A DNA stretch of 64,000 nucleotides from the NCBI RefSeq assembly GCF_026210795.1, contig NC_089431.1, positions 2,666,001-2,730,000 of the forward strand. The letters run 5' to 3'. The translations under genes were made by a program, and so were the position numbers. Below are positions 49,159-62,377 of this stretch, one piece after another (the first letter of the stretch is position 1; every line of letters begins with the position of its first letter). The DNA comes from Rhizophagus irregularis. Its lineage: Eukaryota; Glomeromycota; Glomeromycetes; Glomerales; Glomeraceae. The notes under the pieces were generated by a model. The model saw only the letters and a list, made by a program, of their open reading frames with translations, did no database searches and was not told the origin of the DNA.

Positions 49159-52100
49159 TTATGCTACTATTGTGAACTTGAGTTTATTGTTTGAAGTGTT
49201 ACAGGTAAAACAATATTCCAACTTATCCTGAGAATACAACTTTGCTAATTCAGGATCATAAGGGAGCTGATTCCTATTTTTGCGGTACTATGAGCCATGT
49301 AATAGGACCCCGCTTACTTCTAATAAAGGTCTCCGGGCAAAATTTCAGATTTACTAGTAATTTTACCAACCTTTCTTATCTCATAATTTTACCATATATA
49401 TATAGTGACCTTTTAAAATTATATTAAATTTTACCTTAGATTTTCAGAGACCTAAATTTTTTTAAATATTAAATAAACAAAATATTTTATAATCATTACA
49501 ATAAATTTTAAAAATTTTTTATTTTTACTAAGTTTAATTCTTATTCTTTAAAGATAAATAACTTTTATTAGTAAAAAAAGTACTTTGAATTACAAAAATA
49601 CTATAAAAAAAATCTTAAAGACACACATCTTTAACTTTACTTCAAAACTATTATTCACTTACTTTCTTTAAAAAAATCTAATTGATTTTTTTAAAAAAAA
49701 AATAAATTCGTAATTGGTATTATTATGAAAAAATGCTCGTACCCCATAAGTATTAATCCAACTGCTATGAAAATATTTATCTAAATATTTTCGACCTTGC
49801 CGAACAACTTTACTTAAGCATGAAAAAGTGATTTCATTTGACCAAAGTGCCCAAATTACGCCCTATAATCACTGATCGGGAAAATAAAAAAAAATTAAAA
49901 GTGCGAAAATTGCTCGTATTCCGTAAATATTAAACTGATTCTTATGAAAATTAATATTCAGGTAGTTTCGATCTCGCCGAACAATATTACTTAAGCTTAA
50001 AAAGGTGATTTCATTTGACTAAAATGCCCAAATTACGCTCCGAATTTAATAAACAAAAAACGTAAATTTTAAGTTAATATTAAAATAAAAAAATGCTCGT
50101 ATGCAATAAATATTACTCCAACTGCTATAAAAATTCAAATATAAGTAGTTCGACCTTACTAAACAACTTTCTTAGATAGTAAAATATGATTTGATTTAAC
50201 CAAAGTACTGAAATTAAATTCTGAAGTTGCTAATTGCTGTACGAATTTTTATATTTTAAAAGCTAATTTTTGTAATAATTTTCAAAAAGATAGTGCTAAT
50301 GCAAATAAAATTAAAAATATAAAATGGTTTTTACAAGTATAAAGAAGAGAATAAATTTTTTATTTTGAGAAAAAATTATAAAACGTATATTACCAAATAT
50401 TGTAATAATTGTTGTACAATATTTCAAATTAGTATATATAAGGTAAATATTAAATTTTATATACAATTTTACCTTATTATTTACCGAAACATTTGTAAAC
50501 TTATATTTGATTTTACCTTATAAAACCGGAAACCTATTTTAACTTTACCTTACATATCCGGAGACCTTTATTTGTCATATATATAATTTTACCTTTATCT
50601 ATTAAGAGACCTAAAATTTTTTTTTAATATAAATTTTACCTTATATTTTCGGAGACCTCTATTAGAAGTAAGCGGGGTCCTCATGTAATCCATAATTCCT
50701 ATGTTTTTCATCACAAATGGAACATGATGAGCTTCACAGCTGAGATGATGCAAAATCATGATTATCAATTCTCCTAAAACTATTTTGAAATTTCAAGTAT
50801 GGGAAGTGTTTTATCATAGATTTGATAATTAATTCTGGATTGGGTTTGGCTTCGAAGGTGATAGGCTTGAAATCAGAGACTTGAGGTTTTTCTGATATAC
50901 TTATTATGATTTCTGAATTCTGATAGTTGCTATAACTCATTTTCAGTTTCTTTTTTATATCTTTTGTATAATTTTAAATGAATCTTATCTGTCAAAATAC
51001 TTGGTAACCCAATTAATTTGGTATGCCAATCTAGATAATCGGCAGTTAGTATTTTAACAGACTCAGTCATTTTCCTTTTTATATGATTGCAGGCAATTCA
51101 AATCCTATTTTCTCATATAGACTATTCATATGAAAAAAAGATTAAAATTTCCAGACTATTATAAAGCGATAAGACTATGCAACTATCTCAATTTTACGCT
51201 GTTCACATTTAATAAAGTACTAAAATCCTGCTTTATATCTACCTTCTATTTCTTCATCATCATGACCTAATTTGCATAATAGGCAAATATAGTCCCACAT
51301 AATGTCTTATCAGTAATCCCATAATAATCAAAATTTTCACTACTACATTCTCTATATAGATTAGAATATTGATTTAATATCTTGTTGCGAAAATAGGAAT
51401 GATCATAAGCTGGTTTAGATTAGAATGCAGATGATACACTTGCTTGAAACATGTCTGATGAAATTTCTAGTGAAGCATTTGGTTGAGAGAATGTTGGTAC
51501 TTCAGCTGGTATGGTTTGAGATACATTTATGATTTTTTTGCTAGTTATACAATCCAGTGTAATCGAAGCAGTTATATCACTAGCGATCATTTTTGAAGTC
51601 ACATAACTCTGATCATGAACATTGTTCCCAGTTTTATTGGTAATAGTTAAGTTCACTTAATCTATAATGTATTGAATTTAAAGGTTAGTGAGTCTGAAAA
51701 TACTGTCAGCATTATAGGTAATCTAATTAACCATATGCCATCTTATACCTTTAATTTTTTTCAGAGTTATAGGATTGTAATTATATCCAAATAGCTTATT
51801 GATCTTCTTTGCTTTGCTTATTATCTTACGCAAATATTCATCAGAAATGTCTAAAAGGTATGGTTTTATTTTATTATAAATTTGGGACCTTACTGTTTTA
51901 TCCTTAAGATTTTTGTCCTCTTCATGACCTTATCTTCGAATCTTTTAGAGTAGTGATCCCAAGATGAAATCTCTTTCTGCTTAACTTTGATCAAATTTTT
52001 CCTTGCTATACTCGCTCGATAAAATAAATAGGCAAGTTCCTGCGACAAGAAAGAATTAATCGCTCTATCAATAAATTCAATATTAATAAATTCCCTCTGG

Positions 52101-52834
52101 AAATCATCCACCAGAAATCCTTGTAATAAGTTACTTAAATGCATAATTTACGTTAGCGGAGCCTTGAACTTTCGATTTTACCAAAGCTTATCGCCATTAA
52201 GCACCTTTCAGGCATTTTTTGCACAGAGTCTTCCAATGAAATCTTTTCTTGATCATGAACAATGTTCACAGTTATTGTATTACTTTCATTTACATCATGA
52301 TTTCTTAGAGAAGTTTCTGTAACACATGATAAGTCAAAAGAGACAGTTGACTTATGTTAAATTTTCTTCTTTTTGTTACGTTGCCTTATCTTATCACTAA
52401 CCCTTTTTTTATGTACCTATCCAAGAAATCATCCGTCTCTTTATACTCCAATGTTTAGTTTCATCGTGTGAATAGGTTTGCATACATTAAATTAAATGTG
52501 TTATCAGATGTATTTAATGGATTTGCCATCTTTTCTAGTTTACTCAGGCGAACAATATTGTTGGGGTTCTTGAAGAACTGGCATTAGCTGATGATTGTTT
52601 GATTTCCTTGATATCATCATCCATTTTGGCAATAAGGTTAGTTTTTTCTTTATCTCTTTGCTCTAGTCTCATGAACTTAGCTTCATGTTTTTCCAAAACA
52701 CACCTTAACTTTATATTCTCAGCTTTGACCTTTGCATTCTCATCCATAACCTTAATATATTTGGCCTTAACCTCAGCATTCTCAGCTTCAAGTTCAATGA
52801 TGCGTTATCTCAATGAATCAAGTTTAGATGACAT
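49159..52834 (-). pseudogene. Rhizophagus-type coiled-coil family gene, degenerate
   Basis: Start context at 52834 (MSSKLDSLR). Order of recognisable pieces: coiled coil 52544-52747 (DENAKVKAENIKLR, KEKTNLIAKMDDDIKEIKQS), Ser/Thr-rich linker, helical block 51890-52144 (NIEFIDRAINSFLSQELAYL), a KKINKLFGYNYNP segment near 51780, 51420-51656, a block at 50734-50940 (PNPELIIKSMIKHFPYLKF), and a short tail at 49159-49295 (PYDPELAKLYSQDK). I know this arrangement only from a large family in Rhizophagus genomes, function unknown. Multiple stops and an inserted element at 49304-50681 show that it is not functional. Confidence 0.55.
49304..50681. mobile_element. hAT-like element, AGGACCCCGCTTACTT ends, perfect 8-bp duplication
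   Basis: Ends AGGACCCCGCTTACTTCT (49304) and AGAAGTAAGCGGGGTCCT (to 50681) are inverted repeats perfect for 22 bp and nearly so for 32. CATGTAAT is duplicated exactly at 49296-49303 and 50682-50689. The interior has three ~170-bp units sharing TTTCGACCTTGCCGAACAAC with the element at 45924-47365. It lies in the coding part of the coiled-coil family pseudogene. No transposase is visible. Confidence 0.93.
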
Positions 52835-52999
52835 AATAATATTTTAATACTCTATAATGCTAGTATTCAAAATCAGAAAAATATGTAGGCCATTTTGACT
52901 GATCGTGAACATTGTTCACGGGTTTGCCAAGAAATTTTTTATTATTACATGCAAAAAAATAAATACATAGTTTGGGACTTAACCTGTGATACATAATGT

Positions 53000-53690
53000 T
53001 TATGCTAATACTCTATCCTATTATTCTGTTTTTACCTGCTTCAATAAACCCTGTGATTTAATCTGATTATTAAATGCCCACTTGATTTGTCCAAACAAGT
53101 CCTTGATAGGTTCTACCAAATCGTCATAGATCAATATAGCCTTATTGATTGGTAATGGAGAGAAAGACAACGAACTTACCTAATCCACAGTAGTTGATAC
53201 AATCCCGTACATTACATCTTCCTGCAAACCTGCCGTATCATAAGTTTATTTTTTAAGATTGTTCTGGGTAGATGTCTGCAGTTAGATCGCATTTTATGCA
53301 ATTCCTTAATTGATGTCCTCTTTTTTCACCTTAGTGATTGTGATAATGATATTCCTTATCTTTATAGTCCAATCAACAGGATCTTTGCTGTAACTTTCTA
53401 AGATTTTATGCTGATGATAAACCTTTATTTCACCTTCATATATTGATGTTACACCATAAATGATATGGGAAATATATTCACAACAGGTGGCTTTATTGGC
53501 GCTTGTGATGTGTTGGGAATTGGAATGTCTTGTGTAATCTCAAAAATTCATCTATAACTAAATTTCAGATTTCTTCTGGCGTTTTTTTAACACTTCCAGC
53601 AAAAGTAGGTAGTTCATTATAATCGTCTGCTTTTAGGTTGAAGAGTGACTTCATCTTATCAAACCTCTATGAGAAGAATGGTTGTTGTGC
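53000..53690 (-). pseudogene. Fragment of another lineage-specific repeat-family gene
   Basis: Reading from 53670 downward, one frame gives FNLKADDYNELPTFAGSVKK and then TPEEI, after which several stops occur; further pieces (DLFGQIKWAFNNQ in another frame) follow near 53100. I do not recognise a function. Confidence 0.4.
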
Positions 53691-53779
53691 TGTTGTGAAA
53701 ATACAAGATTAAAGCTGTTAGTATCTGTTATGTAAATATAACGAAGAAACATAGCTAATATTAAATATTACTTACATGT

Positions 53780-54343
53780 AAAGCTGCTACCTGAAATTAG
53801 GAAATTTTACTATTTGCCGAAACCAAAATGGTAAAATTAATTTAGGAAAAATACTTAATTCCAAAATGCTGAAACTATTCTGAAATTCTGATTGGCTGTT
53901 ATAATATCACGTGACCAAAATTAAAATTTTTACCAAAATTATAACTGTATTCTAATACTATAATTTTGGCTCTGTAGCGATCTTCCTGACACGTGTAGCT
54001 TCGATATTCACTTTGTGTAATGTATATACCATATAAGGAAATTATGCGTCTTTATGCACTGATATTACACAAAGTAAATATAAGCAAATAAAATTGAAGC
54101 TTCTGCTATCGGAAAGATACGATACGAGCTAGAATTATGGAATTAGAATACAGATAAAATTTTAGCAAATTTATAAAGTCATGTGATTTTATAATAGGCC
54201 AATCAGAAGTTTTAGACAATTTCAGGAGTTTTGGAAAGATTTTGGGATTTCAGAAGAATTTTGGGATTTCAGAATTAGTTTCAGAAACAAAATTCTGGCT
54301 GAAATTATTTCAGAATTAAGAAATAATTTTGGGTGGCAGCTTT
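53780..54343. mobile_element. MITE with 10-bp target duplication, possibly MULE-type
   Basis: Ends AAAGCTGCTACC and GGTGGCAGCTTT are inverted repeats with one mismatch. ACTTACATGT (10 bp) is duplicated at 53770-53779 and 54344-54353. Duplications of 9-11 bp are typical of Mutator-like elements. Interior inverted segments include CAATCAGAA/TTCTGATTGG. No coding sequence. Confidence 0.85.
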
Positions 54344-54353
54344 ACTTACATGT

Positions 54354-55486
54354 GTTCAAGACAATTGGAAGGTCAACTTTGAACTCTTAAGACCAGATTA
54401 TACATACCAAATCCTCATCATCTACCAAACGAATACGTTTTTTTTCACTTTTACGATTTATGACAATATGCTCATCCTCAGTTTCATCTGGGAAAGTAAA
54501 ATAAGTTCAAAGCCTCATTTTCAAAGCTGACAAGGTTATTTGCCCTGAAATCTAATGATAAATAAATTATCATATCATTTTTCCATTTTTAAATTGATTA
54601 GCATAATAATAATTGTAATTTATAACATATACTCTAAGATACTCCTACAAATAAAATTTTACTCAAATTACCATATTTTTCTTTTAGTAACCAATTGGAA
54701 ATCAAAAATTGTTGATAATTAAATCAAATTAATATGTATTTATTTTGTACATAAGAAACATAAGAATTAATAAAATATTTACAAATGGAATAATAATTTA
54801 TATCAAATCTAGGATAATTATGAATCAGCTTAGACACCATTTTTATTATAATTTTTATTTAAAATAATATCAATACACTTATTAGGCCTTACTTTGTTAA
54901 TATGAATTTCTGATATATTTAACAATTTATAGCAATTTTATATTGATCTATAGTAATTTCAGTAAGTTATTGCAATTATTTATTAATTTATACTAGTAGT
55001 AGAAATATTAAATTTAAATTTATATAAATTTATTAATCCACTGTAACGTATTTATATTACTTAGCTTTTAACCAACTTTTAATCAATTTCTTGCCCTCTT
55101 TTCACAACTCAAATTATAAAATGAATTATAAATTAACCAATTAGATTTTATGCAATAACTAAGCTACCATTATTAATTTCTATTTTTTTCTAATTGTAAA
55201 GTCTAGATACAGTATTTAAGCTCATTAAAATTATGTAAAAACAGGATCAATATCTGATTAAATTTATTTCTTGAACTTACACTTCTTGATGTAAACAAAA
55301 GATTAACATCAAGTTAAATTTACCTTTCAAAAATACTATGCATATAATTAGTTTATTTTTCTGAAGAATAAATAAATTAATTAACATAGTATAGCATATT
55401 AAGTGATAAATAAATATATTTATATGCTTATATAGTTCTACCAATTTCTTACAGAATATAGCTTACATATTTAACCAAATCTTACC
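54354..55486. other. AT-rich spacer
   Basis: No motifs, coding frames or defined repeats were found, only diffuse AT-rich sequence. Confidence 0.5.
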
Positions 55487-55709
55487 AGGACCCGCTTACT
55501 TATAATAAAGGTTACTGTAGAAAATTGGCCCTTTACTAATAGTTTTTACCTTACTTTTTTCTTAAATTCTATTGGTTAATTGGCTAAAAAGGAAAAAATC
55601 ATAACAATGTAACATAAAATTTCCTTTTATAGTAGGATCTGCAAAGAATTTTATATATGATTTTTACCTTAGGCCTGGGGTGGCTTATCTTATAAGTAAG
55701 CAGGGTCCT
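55487..55709. mobile_element. Short hAT-like MITE related to the 49304 element
   Basis: Ends AGGACCCGCTTACTTATAA and TTATAAGTAAGCAGGGTCCT are inverted repeats that resemble the AGGACCCCGCTTACTT ends at 49304. Flanks ATCTTACC and ATCTTACT match at 7 of 8. At 223 bp it is a short deletion derivative. Confidence 0.85.
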
Positions 55710-55717
55710 ATCTTACT

Positions 55718-56259
55718 ATTACAATTTTAATAAAAAGATACAAATACTACACATTTATTTTGCTTTAAAAACTTATAACCTATTCTTATAACTTCAAACT
55801 TTACTATTTAGATTATAAAAAATTTCAATCATCTCATCCACACAAGACTGATATCTATTGTCAATTAAGGCATACCAGAAATCATATAATTATGCTCAAT
55901 TAAAGACCTGACCTCTTTACTTTCTATATGATTAAATTCTAATTGGCTAAAAAAATACATATAATATACAATATATTATATTATATTTTTTTTTTTTAAA
56001 TGTTGAATCATGTATCATTTTATTAGAATATATTTGGATTACATAATAATTACAACTATTCTGTAAATGATACTCCCAGCTCCTAGCCAGTCCGATCAAA
56101 CATTAACTATTACTAATAAATTAAGAATAAAATTAAATAGTAAAAGTAAACCAAAATATTTAAACCAAAATACCATACTATAAACCAAAATTAGATTAAA
56201 AAGAAAAATAAAAGTAAAATAAAATAAAATTATGAATAAAAAGTAAAATTATTATCATT
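55718..56259. other. AT-rich spacer before the retrotransposon 3' end
   Basis: Nothing supportable was seen apart from a short AT-palindrome-rich stretch near 55960-55990. Confidence 0.5.
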
Positions 56260-56724
56260 ATTTTTTTTTTTTAAAAAGTCTTACTCCAATAATTTTTTGC
56301 TTATGTATAATGTAACCTTATCAAACTTCTTCTTTATTGGGATCCAATTCTCACATATGTATTTCTTTATAAAGGTATCCATTGATTTCTTTACCAAAGG
56401 AATTGACTTTTGTATTCGATCTGCTTTTCTTATTTTTATATCTTTTGCTTTATCTGACGGTTGATTTAAGTTGTCCTTTAAGTTGTTCTTTATTTTGAGT
56501 TCTATAGTAATTTTATCTGTTCAAGTAATGCCTTTTCTTTTTTCCCATAAAATAACTTGTTCACATCTTGGTTTTCATAATAATTCTTTAAATATTAAAA
56601 TGAACCGTATTAAAATATTGGCCATAAGCATCTGTACCTCAGTAAGAGATATCTTAAAATCTTTTTGTAATTTTGTTATTAAACAAGTTTCAACTTTCAC
56701 TTCCAATGCCAAGTGTTGGAACTT

Positions 56725-57710
56725 TTAGAATTTTTTTGACTTTGCTGTAACTCCTATTATATCTTGTAATACATTTCTAATAAAATCTTCACTTTGACAT
56801 TTAATTTGTTTTTGTTTTAAACATATAATTATAGATTTTTCTGTTGTAATTTCTAAAATTTTTTGCCAAATCAATTTATATGCTTGACATTCAAATAAGT
56901 AATTCCAATTTTCCTTCTTGTTACAGTTCATAATACATTTCATCTCCTTATAAAGTTTTGGCTTTCTTAATGCTAGAATAGATCCTAAAGAAAGGATTTT
57001 ATGAAATAGTTTTGCTATAAAAGTCCACAAATAGTTAGTTTGCATACTAGTGCAGTGAAACCCTTTGCAATAATGGAAAATAATCCAAGTAATTTTCCAG
57101 TCTATCTGATTGATATTTGCATAACATAATTCCTGATTATTTTTTAGTAATGACCATTCAGTAGCTTCATGTGTAGCTAATATTTTCAAAATAAATCGCC
57201 TAATAATATTAACTTCAATAGGACTATCTATAAAAACAGGAAAATAAGATAGTATATTATCGATAAAATCTACATTATTTTTAAAAAGATTATTTCCATA
57301 TTGGCCTTTTTTTGCCAATTTGTCAGTTATATCATTTCCTATGATGCCACTATGTCGTTTTATTTTAACCAGCTTTATGTTTATTGATGCCTCTCTGATC
57401 AGCATAATTATTTTAATAATGATCAAGTTATTAGTTTTTTTGAGCCATTTTCTAGTTGTTGAATCAAAAGCTGAGTTAATTGAATTAATAGCACTTAAGC
57501 TATCTGTGTATATAGTTACATTAGAATTTTCTGGTGCTGTCAGTAATGCTAAGAAAATAGATGATGGCCAGAGATATAGACTTGAATATACTGAATATTC
57601 TCCTTCTTCATTATTTGTATAAAATGCTACTCCTAAATTTACCATAGTATTATCTGCCATATTATATGAATGATTATTGGTATCTATAATTTAATTAGCT
57701 AGTGATCCAT
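56725..57710 (-). pseudogene. LINE RNase H domain and zinc-binding tail
   Basis: RNase H carboxylates are visible in YYTDGSLAN (just upstream of 57660), IYTDSLSAIN and GNDITDKLAKKG, with RHSGIIGND at the usual place. The tail has CIMNCNKKENWNYLFEC, a zinc-knuckle-like spacing in which the usual His is Tyr. The stretch from 57660 to 56725 is open, the longest intact part of the element. Confidence 0.8.
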
Positions 57711-58765
57711 CTGTATAATATTTAATGTTTTTCAATGACCTTAATTTATATCGTATATTTGTAAGTTCTTGTCTAAGTGTATCTTGTTCTTTTTCTTTAC
57801 AAGTCCTATTGATAGTTTATTATTTTTATCTTTTATTATCACATACGGGTGTTTTCACTTGTCCTCTGATACTGGCTGTAATATATTATCAGGAAATTAA
57901 ATATAGAAAATCTGGATATTTCTATTATCAATATTCCCTTGATCTATTGGGTCAACAGCTAAAACCATTTAGCTATTCGTCCTTTGGCTGATAGTCTTGC
58001 AATAAAATGATAACATACCCAACTCATAGTATGTCCAGAAGGTAATATTAATTGACTAGCATATATAAGTGGGTATGAATTTGAGGTTCCAATTTTTCGT
58101 AATAAATTGAGGCATCTATGTGTTATAAATATTTCTCTAATGGGTATACTCCCCCGCTGATAGTCCATGTTGTCCTATTTATATAATCTTATTGTATAAC
58201 AATATTTAACTTTTGGGCTATAATAATATTATATAAACTTAGATTAGATTTGGCTTCTTGATGACCTAAAAATAAAGATCCTGATTCATGTTCAAAAATA
58301 TTATCATGTATAGCCAAACGTAGCTGTGCAGCTCTACATCTTATTATTATGAATCTAGATGCCAGTGAATTACTATTTATTAAATATGTAAAGAAAGTAA
58401 TCTGATTTGCGCATATTTGATCCCATGGATTATTAATTCCTAAAATGTATTGATGATATAATGCCGATATTAGATAACTCCTAGGCAATCCACATATTTG
58501 CTTAACTAACTTGATTACTGGAGTAAATAAAAGATTCCATTCATTTTCTGATAATGTCATTAATTGGGCTACATATACTACTCTTGGAATGAGAACGTGA
58601 TTAATAAGATATGCAATGTGTCCTACTGTAATACGTTTTCGTTTGATGGGATTCAAAAATTTTTCAATTATATCCTTAATTCTTTTGATTGATCTTTTTC
58701 TTGAATTGGAAGAAGAGAAATAACATTCTAAATAATGTATTTCTTTATCTGTGGCTTGAACCTTT

Positions 58766-59351
58766 CACTGGTAAAAAAATGGTCTATCCTACACATATTC
58801 TACACATATCTTATATATATTGGGTACTCAAAATGTAGAAAATCATACACAAATAATACACATATCATACACATATCGGGTACTTATATATAGGGTTGTG
58901 GTAGTACACCTGTACTAGCAAAATTCTAGTACGTACTGTACTAGCAAAAAATTTCGTACAATCTTTTAAGTACACTGTACTAATACAATTATTACTTTTT
59001 AGGATATAATTTAACCATTTTAGGTAAATATCATGTGATCAATATTGTTTATATTTATAAAATTAACCAATAAAATTTATTAATAGTATGTACTAAAATT
59101 GTATTTGTACTAAATTTTCAAGTACAAGTACAGTACTTAGTACTGTACTATACTGTACTAGTACTGTACTAGTACAATTCTCAACCCTGCTTATATATAT
59201 AGTATACCTATCAGGTATCTGATATATGTATGATATATATATTAGTACCTGATATGTGTATGATATGTGTATTATTTGTGTATGATTTTCTACATTTTAA
59301 GTATCCAATATGTGTAAGATATGTGTAGGATAAATCATTTTTTTACCAGTG
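58766..59351. mobile_element. CACTA-like MITE, second copy, with a nested insertion
   Basis: Ends CACTGGTAAAAAAATG and CATTTTTTTACCAGTG (one change near the right end) with TTT on both sides (58763-58765 and 59352-59354). It belongs to the same family as the element at 41842-42120. It interrupts the LINE between the RT core and the next domain. Without the nested insertion it would be about 280 bp. Confidence 0.9.
58891..59189. mobile_element. hAT-like MITE nested in the CACTA-like MITE
   Basis: Ends TAGGGTTG and CAACCCTG are inverted repeats with one mismatch. CTTATATA is duplicated exactly at 58883-58890 and 59190-59197. The interior is dominated by GTACTAGTAC and GTACTGTAC palindromes. 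Confidence 0.9.
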
Positions 59352-59379
59352 TTTGATTTGTCACATCCAATAATAATAT

Positions 59380-60100
59380 ATAGATTATCTCTAGGTAATT
59401 TAGGATTAATAACTATCAGTTTGAACTTTTTCCCATTTATATCTACATCATGAAAATGATAGAACTGTGTGGCTATATTGATCGATGCCTGAATTTTATC
59501 CCCTAAACTATCCAAATAGCTCGTATCATCTATATAGGCTTTGACTGGTATCCTTAATCTAAATTGCTGCTATGTTGATCGATCCCAAATATCTGTAGGC
59601 CATGTATTCACCATTTCATATCCTTGTTGGTAGTTGCACGCTTGTTGAATGGCTACAAGCAATGGATTGTAAAAGATTCTCCATAGGAGAGGTGAGATTG
59701 CATCTCTGGTCTATACCATCTCCTCCTATGAAAGTTGGACTAGGGCTGAAAGCTATTATTACGTTCATTTGTCTATTCTTGAATAGGCCTGTAATCCATA
59801 TGACAAATTTCTCTAGTATGTCTAGCTTTCTTAATGCTAATTATAGACTTTCTAGACTAACTGAATCATAAACTTTCATCATATCTTGGGTTACTACCCA
59901 AAGTTCCCTTCCATTTTCCCTTGCGTCTTCAATTATATTATTCATCAATCGTAATAGTATTGCTATGTCTTGCTCTTTGAGACCGCAAAAATTTAATCTG
60001 CGTAAAACTTTATTAGATGTCAAAATTGCACTTAACCGATTTGTTATTTACTTTGGTGACGTATTTCCTAATATTATCTAATAATGCTATGGGACGCGTG
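59380..60100 (-). pseudogene. LINE reverse transcriptase core, frameshifted
   Basis: Motif A region reads LWVVTQDMMKVYDSVSLESL (about 59845-59905). A following segment at 59650-59740 needs a frame change between the first bases of motif B and the next helix. The catalytic YxDD is present as AYIDDTSYL near 59515-59550. At least one frameshift lies between motifs A and C. Confidence 0.8.
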
Positions 60101-61299
60101 TTGCCAAAATATAATTGAATTTTTGTGGTTTTGGAATTAGGTGGATAGGTGACTGCTTCCACTGGTCTGACACAACTCCTATTTTCAAGGACAGATTAAT
60201 GAATTTTAATAAAATATAATTAGATTTTTCTGAGAAATGTTTAATTATAGCATATCCAATGCCTGAAGGACCTTGCGCTGAATTCGTATTTACAAACTCA
60301 AGTGTTTGATGTCATTCTCCTATTGTTATCTTGTTCATTAGGTTAGTCATACATTCAGTGAATTCCCCTTTCGGCCTATATATATTACTCCAGAAAACGT
60401 TCTGTTCTATTGACTTAGTATTGCATTTTCGTAAAATTCCTGCAAAAGTATCTTTTGCATGAGTTCTAATTGTATCAGGATCAAAAGCTAATCTAACACC
60501 TTCATTCTCATTAGAAATTACTGCTCTATCAATGACAATGTGTTCTTTAACGTTATCTTGTGGGGAGTGTAACCATTTAGGGATATCTGAGTGTATTATG
60601 TTGCACTGATTTTCTATACTATCTTGGATCTTACATAGCCGTTGCGCTTGTAAATAGTTTTTATCTATTTTGACTCTCTTTTTAAACACTTTTTTAGCAT
60701 TCTTTATCCATGTGTTACTGAAGAGACTATTTGTAGGAATAGTAATTTCTTTATGATTATCAATAAATTTATCATATTCTATCCTGTTGTAATCTTTGTT
60801 GTATTTATTGATTCTATTTATCCAAAAATTAATCCATTTATCATCTTTATTGTCAATGAAATCCTGATCCTTGCTTATTTTCCTCATTAAACTTTCCAGT
60901 TTAATGGTATGTCGCATGGTTTTATCTACAAATGATAATTTATGTCTTGTATTACGACTTTCCAGATATTTAACTATCTTCGTAGGCAGCTCTATATTCA
61001 CCGCTATTGATATTGTGCTCATGATATTATTCCAAAGCTCATTAAATCTACATCTTATTTTTTCTCCATCATCGTTCGTTTTATATCCTAATTGTATTTT
61101 ATAATTGAATTTATCGATTAATTGTTGAAAGTCCCATGCCTCTATTTTTCTGTCCAGTATTTCAGTAAAATTCTCCCATTGTAAATTAGTTATTTTACTG
61201 ATGTCTACTATGCGATTATTCTGATGTCTATCATCTAAGTTTAAATCCTGTATCTGATCTAGGACACAATACCAGAAGTTGTTCTTAATAATAAATCCT

Positions 61300-62084
61300 G
61301 ATATATTTACCGTTGTTGAAATAATACTATGATGGCTATTTGTGATCATCTGTGATGAGTGCACCGAGAATTCTACTGGAATAACATCGGCTTCATGTAT
61401 GATCCAAATTTGATCAATTCTTGATATCGAGATAGGGCTTGATTTATCCTTATTTTTATCTCATTTCTCATGTGTAAATAGCTCTGTATCTGGATAAAGA
61501 GCTCAGCAAACATCATAAAGTCCCAGTTGCGATAACTGTATCAGAAATTGTAATCCTGGTTGTTCAGTACTAGGCGAGCGATCTATTTTATTGTCAATTG
61601 TATCGTTAAAATTGCCTAATACAACGTGTAGTACTACGGTGTTGTGAATTGATCAGTTATGTTCCTCTATAGCCATTTTCAATTCATCAATCAAGTTTTT
61701 CCTCATATCTTGATTGTTAGGGGTGGCATATATTGACCAGATCCATATTTCTCTCTGTATGAATAAGAATTTAACTATTATGATATATGGAGATATGTAT
61801 TCTACTGCATAGTAATATTTCATCTATCTGTTATAAATCACAAGTGCTGTTCCTGATCCTTTGGTTTTTTGATCTCATTCACTGAATATTATTGAGTAAA
61901 CCTTTGACTTAATATCTTGGTTTATAAAATATTCCTGACAATAGTCTATATTAGTTTCTGATATAGCCATAATATTGATATTATTTTTTTCGATAAATTC
62001 TAACAAACTGTGAAGTTTTTGTATAGACGGAGTACTAGCTATCCCATCTATATTATATGCTACTATGTGCAAGTCTAAATACAT
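61300..62084 (-). pseudogene. LINE AP-type endonuclease domain, interrupted
   Basis: Motifs in order: HIVAYNIDGIAS, AISETNID (catalytic Glu), VVLGNFNDTID (GDFN-type), SRIDQIWI, and NSHHSII where SDH is usual. Stops fall between several motifs. The Asp-to-His change in the last motif would itself be expected to weaken catalysis. Confidence 0.75.
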
Positions 62085-62377
62085 CGAATCATTTGTTTCT
62101 TAATTATTTAGATTCTTCTTAGTAAATCTTAATCTCTGTCTTGCTAAGAATACATTAACGTTTTCTTCATTTGTCAAAGATTTGACTATTTCCTCTAAAT
62201 TGTCTGGATCTTTTTGGAAATCTCCCTTTTCATACGTTAATTCAGTTGTTTCTGAGTTCGTCTTATGTTTGTTCTGTGTTTGTTGTAATTGTTCATTACT
62301 CGCGTGTTGTATGGAGGATGACGCATTGTTGTTCTGATTATTTTTGAGAAGAATGCTCGGAACTTGACTATACTTGT

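Noticed and set aside
57320-57622. Hydrophobic plus-strand frame as a membrane protein
   Set aside because: Antisense of the RNase H coding frame of the LINE.
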